Assembly: GCA_029260395.1 (NCBI GenBank)
Contig: JAJDDJ010000001.1
Span: 62,001-126,000, forward strand
Length of the DNA: 64,000 bases
Direction of reading: 5' to 3'
Source of the DNA: Phycisphaerales bacterium
Lineage (GTDB): Bacteria > Planctomycetota > Phycisphaerae > Phycisphaerales > UBA1924
The position numbers were made by a program, and so were the translations under genes. The notes under the pieces were generated by a model, which was not told the origin of the DNA, made no database searches, and was given only the letters and a program-made list of their open reading frames with translations. Below, piece after piece: positions 52,376 to 60,054 of this stretch; the stretch's first letter is position 1; each line of letters starts with the position of its first letter.

Positions 52376-53023
52376 TCAGGCGCGACGGCGACGGACTGCG
52401 AGCAGGCCGCCAAAGCTGGCCAAAGCCGCGGTACCCGGGCCGGGCACGAGCAGGCCGCTGGCGAGCGTGGTCTGGTTGCTGAAACTCGACCCGAAGAAGT
52501 TGCCGGGGTTGAAGAACAGCTCGACGACCGAACCCGAGTACGGGCCGGGGCTGCCGAAAGCGGTCGAGAAGGCGCCTGAAGAGGTGCCGTCGAACGTGCC
52601 GTCAGACGAGTTGTCGTTGATGAACACGTTGGACAGCATGCCCTCGAAGAAGATCGAGCCCATAAACAGCACGAACTGCCCGTCAACGTCACCCGCGATC
52701 GTGTCGCCGTTGATGTCAGTCAGCGTGATCGTGCCGTTGCCGTCGGCGCTGTTCGCGCCGACGTTGGACACGGTCATCGCGATCTGCATGTCAGCGAACG
52801 CGCCGGGCAAGGAGCCCGTGTCGAACTCGGCCGAGCCGGGGTTCGCGTCCAGGCGGGTCACGTCGCCCGCGGTCATCGCGCCGGCCATGGCCGTGTACGT
52901 GCCCGCACCGGCGTTGTATGAGCCGTGGAGATCGCTGTAGGTGAAGGAAACGATCGCGGGCTGGGCCGCGGCGGTTCCGGCGATGGCCGCAATGGCCCCG
53001 ATCATCAGCTTGGTCTTGGTCAT
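52376..53023 (-). CDS. PEP-CTERM-type exported protein, family 1a
   Basis: 215 residues. Signal peptide MIGAIAAIAGTAAAQP. The beta-rich body holds FTYSDLHGSYN, GDVTRLDANPGSAEFDTGSL and VVELFFNPGNFFG. The C-terminus is VPGPGTAALASFGGLLAVRR with a basic tail, the PEP-CTERM sorting layout (Pro-rich motif, hydrophobic helix, Arg cluster) recognised by exosortase. The next gene is a paralogue. No exosortase gene is in the window. Confidence 0.85.
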   Translation of the reverse strand: MTKTKLMIGAIAAIAGTAAAQPAIVSFTYSDLHGSYNAGAGTYTAMAGAMTAGDVTRLDANPGSAEFDTGSLPGAFADMQIAMTVSNVGANSADGNGTITLTDINGDTIAGDVDGQFVLFMGSIFFEGMLSNVFINDNSSDGTFDGTSSGAFSTAFGSPGPYSGSVVELFFNPGNFFGSSFSNQTTLASGLLVPGPGTAALASFGGLLAVRRRRA

Positions 53024-53184
53024 CTTAGAAGCTCTCCTGCTTGCACGTGTCTTGTCTGTTCACTCGGGATCACGATGGATCTACAACCTTTCGGCTGCCT
53101 GTAAATACAGTGGGCCACACGATTTGAACGCTCGCCAGCTGTCAATAGGTGGAATCACAGGAATTTCGGTTCGCGAGAGGGGCT

Positions 53185-53264
53185 GGACCGAGCGATAACG
53201 TGCCGCGCGGGTCCGAACCCGCGTTATCGGGGCGCTCAACCAATCGAGCATTCTGTTTCGGCCC
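53185..53264 (-). other. Structured tRNA-like element, not a normal tRNA
   Basis: On the minus strand an 80-nt segment closes with GGGCCGA/TCGGTCC (7 pairs, one G-U), encloses the D-arm-like GCTC-GATTGGTT-GAGC and a long hairpin CGATAACG...CGTTATCG around GCGGGT-TCGG-ACCCGC. It resembles a three-way junction with tRNA-like parts but lacks a proper anticodon arm and T-loop. Could be a degenerate tRNA or another structured RNA. Confidence 0.3.
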
Positions 53265-53310
53265 TCTGCAGCCTTGAGAACATGCCCCCTGCTGCGTCCG
53301 GGTCATTGCG

Positions 53311-53342
53311 CGCAAAAGACATCCCGCCACGAAGGCGGGATG
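53311..53342 (-). terminator. Intrinsic terminator downstream of PEP-CTERM gene
   Basis: CATCCCGCC (53320-53328) pairs with GGCGGGATG (53334-53342), with CTTTT after it on the minus strand. Confidence 0.8.
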
Positions 53343-53408
53343 CCGGGAGGTCGACTGAGAGAGAGGGTTGGCGGCAAACCGCCAGATCGAGCCCCCGCTG
53401 TGTATGGC

Positions 53409-54050
53409 TTATCGGCTGCGGCGACGACCAGCGGCGATCAAACCGCCGAGTGCCAGGATCGCGGTCGCGCCGGGAGCGGGCACAAGCAGGCCGCTGGCCA
53501 GCGTGACTTGATCGGAGAAGCTGGCCGAGAAGAAGCTGCCCGGGTTGAAGAACAGCTCAACGACCGAACCCGAGTACGGGCCGGTGTAAGGCGTGATGAA
53601 CGAGCCCGCGGTCGTACCGTCGAACAGGTTATCGCCCGTGACATCGATGAAGAAGGCGTTGGACAGGGCACCCTCGTAGAAGATCGAACCGCCGATCTTG
53701 CGGAAGATGCCGTCAACATCGGCGAGGATGAAGTCGCCGTTGGCATCGGTCAGCGTGATCGTGCCGTTGCCGTCGGCCGTGAGCGGCCCGATGTTCGAGA
53801 TCGTCATAGCGATCTGGACGTCGGCAAACGCGCCGGGCAGGGAGCCGGAGTCAAACTCGGCCGAGCCGGGTGAGCCATCCAGGCGGGTTACGTCGCCCGA
53901 GGTGTCGGCATCGGCGACGGCGGAGTACGCCGCGCTGCCGCTGTCGAAGGAGGCGGAAAGATCGCTGTACGTGAAGGAGATGATCGCCGGCTGAGCCGCC
54001 GCAACTCCGGCTGTAGCGATTACAGCACCGATGGTCGTCTTGATCTGCAT
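53409..54050 (-). CDS. PEP-CTERM-type exported protein, family 1b
   Basis: 213 residues, paralogue of the gene at 52376. Signal peptide TIGAVIATAGVAAAQP, shared FTYSDLSASFDSGSAAY, GDVTRLDGSPGSAEFDSGSL and YTGPYSGSVVELFFNPGSFF blocks, and a C-terminal LLVPAPGATAILALGGLIAA plus GRRRSR. A tandem duplication with separate terminators. Confidence 0.85.
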   Translation of the reverse strand: MQIKTTIGAVIATAGVAAAQPAIISFTYSDLSASFDSGSAAYSAVADADTSGDVTRLDGSPGSAEFDSGSLPGAFADVQIAMTISNIGPLTADGNGTITLTDANGDFILADVDGIFRKIGGSIFYEGALSNAFFIDVTGDNLFDGTTAGSFITPYTGPYSGSVVELFFNPGSFFSASFSDQVTLASGLLVPAPGATAILALGGLIAAGRRRSR

Positions 54051-54559
54051 GGTTTCTCTCTCCCACTATGCACTTGACGTGCGAAAAGGTCTTGCTCGAT
54101 GCACTGGGCCAACGGACCCGTGAACCGTCTCTCTGAGTCAAGAATAGCAAGACCCTGCTGGGCATCAAGATACAATCGCACATTTTCAGCCCCTTTTTGT
54201 GGCCCATTCATAGGCTATAAATTTGTTAGGGTACCAAATCTCTTCGACACACATCCAACCCCTTTCCATAGCTTGATTTAGGGGAATTTCACCGGGCTGC
54301 ACTCGAATGTGTTCGGAGTTCAAACGGAACAAATCAGGCTGATGCCGACCCGTTTGGCAACCAAGCCTGATGCGTTCTGGTGCAAACTCTGGCGCGATTC
54401 GGGTGTTTTGCGAGCCCGTCTTGCACCCCTCCGCTGCACCAAATGGGCGCCGAGCACTCCACGGCAGCCATCCGACCGCTCAACCGATCGCGTCACGTCC
54501 CGGCCAAGAGCGATCCGCTTCGGGAAACCCACCGCTGGCGGTAGAATCGCCAGCATGAA
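54051..54559. other. Non-coding interval with AT-rich stretch and one stem-loop
   Basis: About 500 bp without a supported gene. 54170-54290 is distinctly AT-rich for this genome and probably holds promoters. ATCAGGCT (54333-54340) and AGCCTGAT (54364-54371) form an 8-bp stem with an inner GCC/GGC pair; its role is unknown. Confidence 0.5.
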
Positions 54560-54733
54560 GTGCTCCTGACCGCCGCTGTTACCGCGCTCATCGCCGCCCT
54601 GGCAGCGACCGGAGCCCTGGTCCTCTTCGGATTCGACACCAACCCAGCGGTGGTGGCGGGTATCGCGGGCGGCGTGACGGGCGCCGTCGTGATCTCCGCC
54701 CGCCGCAAGCCAGGGCAGGATGTTTCGGAATAG
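54560..54733 (+). CDS. Small two-helix membrane protein
   Basis: A 57-residue frame beginning at GTG 54560. Two hydrophobic segments (LLTAAVTALIAALAATGALVL and PAVVAGIAGGVTGAVVI) end in a charged tail (ARRKPGQDVSE). Third codon positions are strongly GC, as in real genes here, but no clear ribosome binding site is present. Gene status is a judgement. Confidence 0.45.
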   Translation: MLLTAAVTALIAALAATGALVLFGFDTNPAVVAGIAGGVTGAVVISARRKPGQDVSE

Positions 54734-54755
54734 AAGCCCGCTCAGCCAGCAAGAC

Positions 54756-54998
54756 TCACTGCAGCAGTTCGTCCGGCTTCATCCCGTCCACCGAGACAAC
54801 CGCGACCAAGTCCGGCTGAACCCAGCCGATGCGTCCAGAGGCATCGCACACGCACAGCGATGTCGACGAGCCGCCACGGTCTTTCGCGAACAGATCGCCC
54901 AGCACGCTGTTGGGACGCGAATGCGCCCACATGCCGTAGCCAGCCCCGAGCACCACATACAGCTTGCCCGTCTGCTTGTTCTGGACGACGACAGCCAT
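54756..54998 (-). CDS. Small conserved-looking cytoplasmic protein
   Basis: An 80-residue protein (VVVQNKQTGKLYVVLGAGYG, DASGRIGWVQPDLVAVVSVD) with no signal or membrane segment. Strand-turn-strand pattern resembles a small beta barrel. I do not recognise the family. It converges on the small membrane protein gene. Confidence 0.65.
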   Translation of the reverse strand: MAVVVQNKQTGKLYVVLGAGYGMWAHSRPNSVLGDLFAKDRGGSSTSLCVCDASGRIGWVQPDLVAVVSVDGMKPDELLQ

Positions 54999-55125
54999 GC
55001 GGCCAGTCTACCAATGCCGCCTCCGCGAGCCGTTGGCGAGCTTTGAGAGCTCCTGAACAATGTTTCATGACTCTTTCACCCGTGGGACACCACGACGACG
55101 CAGGGTGTATCGGAAGGAGCTTGTC

Positions 55126-55290
55126 ATGCTCAAGATTGCCCGACGAATCGCGGTTCTTACTGGGGCGTGCCTGTGTTTGGGCCTGAGTGGGTGCGTTGCG
55201 GCCGCAGCAGCAGCTGGCGCCGGCGCGGGCCTCGCTGTGGGCCATGAAATGGGAGAGAGCCACGAGGGCGAAGACCCGCACGACGATTAA
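55126..55290 (+). CDS. Tiny lipoprotein
   Basis: 54 residues. AAGGAG sits 7 bases before ATG 55126. The signal AVLTGACLCLGLSGC has a lipobox Cys near residue 23; an Ala/Gly-rich hydrophobic run and an acidic His/Asp-rich end (HEMGESHEGEDPHDD) follow, the latter possibly metal binding. Such small lipoproteins of the entericidin-like size are often missed. Confidence 0.7.
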   Translation: MLKIARRIAVLTGACLCLGLSGCVAAAAAAGAGAGLAVGHEMGESHEGEDPHDD

Positions 55291-55452
55291 CCCGCAGCCA
55301 GTTGCTGCGCTGGAATCTTCGAATTTTGCACCATGTGGCGCAAGGCCGACGGGCTCCGCCCGCAATCTCTACGGCCTGACCAACTCGGCGCCAGCTTGGG
55401 GCTGGACGGGAGAGCCGCGATACCCGCGGCCCACAGGCCTTGGAGGTGCATC

Positions 55453-56079
55453 GTGACTCAGAACATGATCCTGCGTGCTGGCCTGCTCATCTCACTCACC
55501 ACCGGGTCGGTCGCCTTCGCCCAAATCGGGCTCGGCTACGGCGGTGGAATCTCTTTCGAAACGTTCCACAACATCCAGCCCGGCTCCAACGCGTTCCACA
55601 TCGATGGCCAGTTCGAGTTCGTTCCGGGTGCGGGCGGCTGGATGAAGAACCTCAACGCACCCGCGGGCGGCTGGGTCCCCGACCAGGTCTACGCCGTCCA
55701 CGAGACCATCACGTTCTTCCCGCCCTCCGACGGCACGCCCGGTCAGCCTCTTAGCGACTGGCACGAGCACATCGAGCTCGGCTCCGACGGCAACATCTGG
55801 GACATCTGGCAGGAAAACCCCATGTTCATGGCCAACGGCACCACGCCCTCGGGCCTGATGACCATGTTCAACATGGAGAAGACCGACGTCTGGTTCCTCT
55901 TTGACCCGATCGACTTCGGACCCGCGGGCATCCGTCTCGACATCTGGAAAGAGTTCCGCTACGTCGGCACCATGCCCATGCACAACCCCGTGCGCATCTA
56001 CGAGTACCCCACCCCGGCGCCGGGTGCTGCGGCTCTGCTCGGCATCGCGGGCCTGTGCACCGCCCGCCGCCGCCGCTAG
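55453..56079 (+). CDS. PEP-CTERM-type exported protein, family 2a
   Basis: 208 residues from GTG 55453 with a strong GGAGGTG upstream. Signal peptide LLISLTTGSVAFAQ, then IGLGYGGGISFETFHNIQPG, PLSDWHEHIELGSDGNIWDI and WFLFDPIDFGPAGIRLDIWK. The C-terminus YPTPAPGAAALLGIAGLCTA plus poly-Arg is a PEP-CTERM sorting signal. The next gene on this strand is its paralogue. Likely secreted and anchored through an exosortase. Confidence 0.85.
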   Translation: MTQNMILRAGLLISLTTGSVAFAQIGLGYGGGISFETFHNIQPGSNAFHIDGQFEFVPGAGGWMKNLNAPAGGWVPDQVYAVHETITFFPPSDGTPGQPLSDWHEHIELGSDGNIWDIWQENPMFMANGTTPSGLMTMFNMEKTDVWFLFDPIDFGPAGIRLDIWKEFRYVGTMPMHNPVRIYEYPTPAPGAAALLGIAGLCTARRRR

Positions 56080-56110
56080 GCCCTGCCGTTCGATATCTCC
56101 AGACGCTTGC

Positions 56111-56138
56111 AACGCCCCGCCGCCCTCGGTGGGGCGTT
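56111..56138 (+). terminator. Terminator hairpin, copy 1 of 3
   Basis: AACGCCCC (56111-56118) pairs with GGGGCGTT (56131-56138). The tail is T-poor (GCTGTG). The same hairpin with a shared upstream block follows the genes ending at 57235 and lies at 58244. Confidence 0.6.
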
Positions 56139-56459
56139 GCTGTGCGCACGTAGGCCGCTACTCCGGGGGCCTGGCAGCTTGTCGGGGGGCCTGGCAGCTT
56201 GCGCCCAGTGCCATCCGGATTGCCGAGCCTTCGTTCTGAGTGGCACGAGTGGAATCCTGCGCGCCGCTGTTGCTGTTCCGATCACACTCTGTTCGCATGG
56301 CGCAGCGCCTATCCGAATTGCCGTGGCCCCACCGCGATCCGCCGCCGAACCATCAATCACGCAGCGTCACAGCGGCAACTAGTGCAAACACCCCACCACC
56401 AAACACCCGTTCGTAGGCAAGAGCTTGTGTTACTTACATCTTATTTACATACGCATCGT

Positions 56460-56471
56460 GTTCGTACGAAC
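56460..56471. promoter_or_regulatory. 12-bp perfect palindrome in an AT-rich promoter region
   Basis: GTTCGTACGAAC is self-complementary and is followed by CATAAAATATTGATAC, the most AT-rich stretch nearby and the likely promoter of the PEP-CTERM gene starting at 56606. Candidate operator; no regulator identified. Confidence 0.4.
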
Positions 56472-56605
56472 ATAAAATATTGATACTTTTCTTGCATTCG
56501 TAGCGATGTGCGCGCGCAACCAAGTACGCTGGCTTACTGAGCGCCGGCATCGGGCCGGCTCACCAACAAGTGCTCCGTTCCGGCACGCAAGACAGGAGGC
56601 ATCCC

Positions 56606-57235
56606 GTGAGAGACAACAAACTCCATTCCTTAAGCGTGATCATCGCCAGCGCCGCGGCGTCCACCGCATGCGCGCAGATCGGCCTGGGCTACGGCGGCGG
56701 CGTCGCGTTCGAGTCCTTCCACGATGCTGTACCCGGGACAAACGAGTACCGCATCGACGGACAGTTCGCGTTCGACCCGGGTGCGGGAGGGTGGCTCAAG
56801 AATCTCTTCGCGCCCCCCGGCGGCTGGCTGCCCGGGGGCGTCTACGTCGTCCACGAGACCATCACTCTCTTCCCCGATCCCACCGGTGTGCCCACCCAGC
56901 CGCTATCCGACTGGCACGAACACATCGAGCTCGGCTCCGATGGCAACATCTGGGACATCTGGGTCGATGGCGGCTCGATGTTCAACATCAACGGCACACC
57001 CGCCCCCGGGCTCATGACGATGCTCAACCCCTCCAAGACGGATATCTGGTTCCTCTTTGACCCGATCGATATCGGGCCGGCAGGCATCACGCTCGATATC
57101 TGGAAGGAGTTCCAGTTCGTCGGCATGCAGCCCATGTTCGACCCCGTGCGCATCTACGAGTTCCCGACCCCCGCGCCGGGCGCCGCGGCCCTGCTCGGCA
57201 TCGCGGGCCTGTGCTCGGCCCGTCGCCGCCGCTAG
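56606..57235 (+). CDS. PEP-CTERM-type exported protein, family 2b
   Basis: 209 residues from GTG 56606 with AGGAGG upstream. It is a paralogue of the gene at 55453: IGLGYGGGVAFESFHDA, PLSDWHEHIELGSDGNIWDI, IWFLFDPIDIGPAGITLDIW and the tail FPTPAPGAAALLGIAGLCSA plus poly-Arg are shared. The signal peptide differs (SVIIASAAASTACA). Confidence 0.86.
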   Translation: MRDNKLHSLSVIIASAAASTACAQIGLGYGGGVAFESFHDAVPGTNEYRIDGQFAFDPGAGGWLKNLFAPPGGWLPGGVYVVHETITLFPDPTGVPTQPLSDWHEHIELGSDGNIWDIWVDGGSMFNINGTPAPGLMTMLNPSKTDIWFLFDPIDIGPAGITLDIWKEFQFVGMQPMFDPVRIYEFPTPAPGAAALLGIAGLCSARRRR

Positions 57236-57266
57236 GCCGGCTCGTTCAGATATCTCCAGCTACTCG

Positions 57267-57297
57267 CAACGCCCCGCCCCTCCAGAGCGGGGCGTTG
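57267..57297 (+). terminator. Terminator hairpin, copy 2 of 3
   Basis: CAACGCCCCGC (57267-57277) pairs with GCGGGGCGTTG (57287-57297), followed by TTGTG. Confidence 0.75.
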
Positions 57298-57329
57298 TTG
57301 TGCGCAGACGCCTCGGTCTTCTGGCTGAA

Positions 57330-58004
57330 TCAACGCCTGCGACGCACACAGGCCAGCCCTGCCAGCGCGAACGCACCGGCCGCCGCGGGCGCGGGCACGT
57401 TTACGAACGACAGATCCTCGACAAAGTAGTCGTCCGCCGCACTCGTCGAGATCTCAATCCTGCCGATCGGCGTGTCGGATTCGATCCCCAGATAGGCCAC
57501 GATCGTGGATCCATCGAGGGTGGTAATGAGGTTGCCACCAACGTCATAGAAACTGGCCGACACGTTGTTGACGGGCCCGTCAACCGCCCAGAAGCCGGCA
57601 GCGAGTGCGCCGTTGGCAAAGGTGAACTCGATCGTGCCATCCGGGGTCCTGCTGGCTTCTGAAGCGAGCGTATTGGGACCGGACATCGCGCCAATCCCCG
57701 AAGGGTTGCTTGGCTGAGAGACCGCGACCGAGATGGAGTCGATCTGCAACCCCACCGGAGCGAACACGCTGGCAAGCGAACCAGACGCGAAAAGGCTCGA
57801 GCCGGGGATCTGTGTAGGCGTGTCGATCGGCGTGCCGTCGGGCGCGAAGTCGAACCCGACCGTCAACGGCGTGCCCAACACGTCTCCAATCGCGTCCACC
57901 CCCACCACCGCCGAGCCAGCGAAGTAGCTCTCATCGATCTGAGTGAAATCTGTTGCCGACGCAACGCCAGCGCAAAGCACGATCACAAACGGAACACATC
58001 GCAT
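57330..58004 (-). CDS. PEP-CTERM-type exported protein, family 3
   Basis: 224 residues from ATG 58004, GAGGA upstream. Signal peptide RCVPFVIVLCAGVASA. The body is beta-rich (GFDFAPDGTPIDTPTQIPG, TIEFTFANGALAAGFWAVDG, DNA-free context) and ends in FVNVPAPAAAGAFALAGLAC plus poly-Arg. Not similar to families 1 or 2 outside the sorting signal. It converges on family 2b. Confidence 0.82.
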   Translation of the reverse strand: MRCVPFVIVLCAGVASATDFTQIDESYFAGSAVVGVDAIGDVLGTPLTVGFDFAPDGTPIDTPTQIPGSSLFASGSLASVFAPVGLQIDSISVAVSQPSNPSGIGAMSGPNTLASEASRTPDGTIEFTFANGALAAGFWAVDGPVNNVSASFYDVGGNLITTLDGSTIVAYLGIESDTPIGRIEISTSAADDYFVEDLSFVNVPAPAAAGAFALAGLACVRRRR

Positions 58005-58150
58005 GATGAGGGTCCTCTCTCGTTTCGCCTCGGCCCGTCGGCGCGGCCACACCGGGCACACGGCGTCCGTTACAAGTCTGCACCCCGGTCCGAGAATTGC
58101 CAACGCGAACACCGTCTTTGGGCCCAGAAGCCGCTCGGAAGTGCTTATTT

Positions 58151-58208
58151 ACGTCCCGTACAGGTACTCAAACTCCGCCAGCATCCGCTTCTCGATCTGC
58201 CGCCGCTA
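58151..58208 (-). pseudogene. Chimeric remnant: GIY-YIG gene 3' end joined to a PEP-CTERM gene end
   Basis: 58151-58202 matches 60057-60108 (end of the GIY-YIG-like gene) with two mismatches over 52 bp and reads, on the minus strand, the last codons RQIEKRMLAEFEYLYGT. From about 58197 the + strand instead matches the sequence after the PEP-CTERM gene ending at 57235, through its terminator. Neither gene is intact here. Confidence 0.7.
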
Positions 58209-58243
58209 AGCTGGCTCGTTCAGGTTTCTCAAGCTACTCGCAG

Positions 58244-58267
58244 CGCCCCGCCCCGCAAGGCGGGGCG
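58244..58267 (+). terminator. Terminator hairpin, copy 3 of 3
   Basis: CGCCCCGCC (58244-58252) pairs with GGCGGGGCG (58259-58267). No intact gene precedes it. Confidence 0.65.
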
Positions 58268-58420
58268 TTGCTATTGGGCTCTTGCTATCGGGCTTGGTGG
58301 CCGCCAGTTCGGACCTCGCAGCCGTCCTACGCAGCCGAGCCGCAAGAGCTGATGGCAGTCCTCGCGATCTTGGAAGAGCCGGGGCGCCCGATCGGCCGAT
58401 GCCCTGATGGAGGCACGCCC

Positions 58421-58654
58421 ATGCTCGACCTATCAATCGGACTGCTGATCTCCGGCCTGATCCTCGGCACGCTCGGGATTGTGCTATTCAAGCGAGGCAA
58501 ACAGGACGCGGACTGGAGCACCCTGGCGGGCGGCATGGCCCTGGGCATCCTGCCCATCGCGGTCCACTCGCTGCTGCTCCTTTGGGGGCTGAGCTTCGCG
58601 GTGCTCGGAGGCCTGTGGGCCATCAAACGTTTCGGCGGCGACGGGATGATCTGA
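58421..58654 (+). CDS. Small two-helix membrane protein
   Basis: 77 residues from ATG 58421, with GGAGG nine bases upstream. Two hydrophobic segments (IGLLISGLILGTLGIVLF and MALGILPIAVHSLLLLWGLSFAVLGGL, the latter possibly two helices) with basic loops. No family recognised. A longer open frame from 58097 runs through the chimeric remnant and the terminator and is not real. Confidence 0.65.
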   Translation: MLDLSIGLLISGLILGTLGIVLFKRGKQDADWSTLAGGMALGILPIAVHSLLLLWGLSFAVLGGLWAIKRFGGDGMI

Positions 58655-58678
58655 GCCCCCACCTCTGTCACGGCCCAC

Positions 58679-59104
58679 TCACCACAGAACAGGCTCACGG
58701 GTCGCCTCGAACAGATGGGGCATGTCGTCGATCAGCTTGATCCGTGTGCCCAGCAGTTTCTTCACGTACTTGAACCGCATCCCGAGCCGGAACCCTTCCC
58801 CGCCCTCCTGCGCGAACACGCTGATCGCATCGCATCGCCCGTGCTCATCTTCGAGATTGATGTACGACTCAAAGACCATGACCGCACGATCTGGCCGTGG
58901 CTCGTGAGTCCGCAGCGCCGTCAAACCGGATTCGACCGCCGCGCTCAGTTCCTCATCCATGTAACGGGCAAGCGATCGCTCCTCACCCGTCTCAATGATG
59001 CCGAACGGAACCAACGGCCCGCCCTTCTCGATCGAGCCGAAGGCGTGATCAAACGCAAACTCAAAGAGGTCGATGATGGCTTCGCTGGGGCTTGGTCGTT
59101 CCAT
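58679..59104 (-). CDS. Hypothetical protein
   Basis: 141 residues with no signal or membrane segment. DLFEFAFDHAFGSIEKGGPL, ARYMDEELSAAVESGLTAL and MVFESYINLEDEHGRCDAIS are the main blocks. No family recognised with confidence. The 5' end lies next to the short repeat at 59126-59165. Confidence 0.7.
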   Translation of the reverse strand: MERPSPSEAIIDLFEFAFDHAFGSIEKGGPLVPFGIIETGEERSLARYMDEELSAAVESGLTALRTHEPRPDRAVMVFESYINLEDEHGRCDAISVFAQEGGEGFRLGMRFKYVKKLLGTRIKLIDDMPHLFEATREPVLW

Positions 59105-59125
59105 GGCCGGAGCTTACCGACACCC

Positions 59126-59165
59126 TCACGTCCCGTACAGGTAGTCGAACTCCGCCAGCATCCGC
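59126..59165 (-). repeat. 40-bp exact copy of the GIY-YIG gene 3' end
   Basis: Identical over 40 bp to 60055-60094. It encodes on the minus strand the last residues RMLAEFDYLYGT but has no gene body before it. Confidence 0.8.
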
Positions 59166-59384
59166 CTGCTGGGTGCTCCATCCAAATGACCACAAATGTG
59201 TGTCGATTTGCCCAAGAGCGACACAAATACTCGCCCCCACGGACTCTCGCCAAGCGGCTTTTACACATCTAAGCGCATTCGCGCAGTCTTAACTGTTCAT
59301 AGACATGTGGCATCCGTTGCCGAGTGCCCGATTCCGAACTTGGCCCGACTTTTCTAGTCGTGCATGATTTCGTATCCTGCGAAC

Positions 59385-60020
59385 ATGTCCAGACACACCA
59401 CCCAGCACCATCGGATATTCCTCGCGATCGCATCGTTGTTCGGCGGGATGGTCTTGCTATTGGCGCCAGCTTGCACCTTGCCTTCGGCACAGGCCGTCGG
59501 CGTCGAACTGCAGGACAAGGACCTCATCGGATTCGATCCAGAGTCCCGCATGCAATACAGACCAGGCCGACAAGCCAACATCGGCGCCGAGGGTTCGTAC
59601 GCCTCGGAGGCGGCCACCTCCGAAGACTGGTACGCGGTCTGCGCTTGTTGCGATTGGCAATCCGGCCCGTTTCGATACCAGGATCAGGCGGAGCGGTCCG
59701 CGAACCGGCACAACTGCGATCGACACATGTGCGCTGGCTGCGCTTATGTGCCTTGGTTCGCAAGCGACGCCGAACGCGACCAGGCGCTCGACTACTACTG
59801 CAGGAAGACAGACTGCAAGTACTACAACAAGAAGGTGCCCAACAACCACAGGCACTGGCTCCCGTGCCGCAAGACCGATTGCCGAGACTACGCCAAGCAC
59901 GTCAGCCCGGGGCACAAGCACTGGCTGCCGTGCCGAGCAACAAGGTGCCGCGACTACGGCGATCACGTGCCGCCCAACCACAGGCACGTCTACAGAACAA
60001 AGACGAACGACCCCGCCTGA
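59385..60020 (+). CDS. Exported Cys/His triple-repeat protein
   Basis: 211 residues from ATG 59385 (ATG 59364 is an alternative). The hydrophobic segment IFLAIASLFGGMVLLLAPAC could be a lipoprotein signal. A 70-residue linker is followed by two cysteine clusters (CACCDW, CDRHMCAGC) and three tandem 22-residue units, each CRKTDC or CRATRC, then about 10 residues, then HRHWLP, HKHWLP or HRHVY. The regular Cys2 and His-x-His spacing suggests metal binding in each unit. I know no family with this pattern. The gene is followed by the convergent GIY-YIG-like gene. Confidence 0.75.
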   Translation: MSRHTTQHHRIFLAIASLFGGMVLLLAPACTLPSAQAVGVELQDKDLIGFDPESRMQYRPGRQANIGAEGSYASEAATSEDWYAVCACCDWQSGPFRYQDQAERSANRHNCDRHMCAGCAYVPWFASDAERDQALDYYCRKTDCKYYNKKVPNNHRHWLPCRKTDCRDYAKHVSPGHKHWLPCRATRCRDYGDHVPPNHRHVYRTKTNDPA

Positions 60021-60054
60021 AAGCAATGGCTGGGCTGGCGCCGTTTCACCTCCT

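Noticed and set aside
53185-53264. Functional tRNA gene
   Set aside because: Acceptor-like and D-arm-like stems exist, but spacing is wrong and anticodon arm and T-loop are missing, so it is listed only as a structured element.
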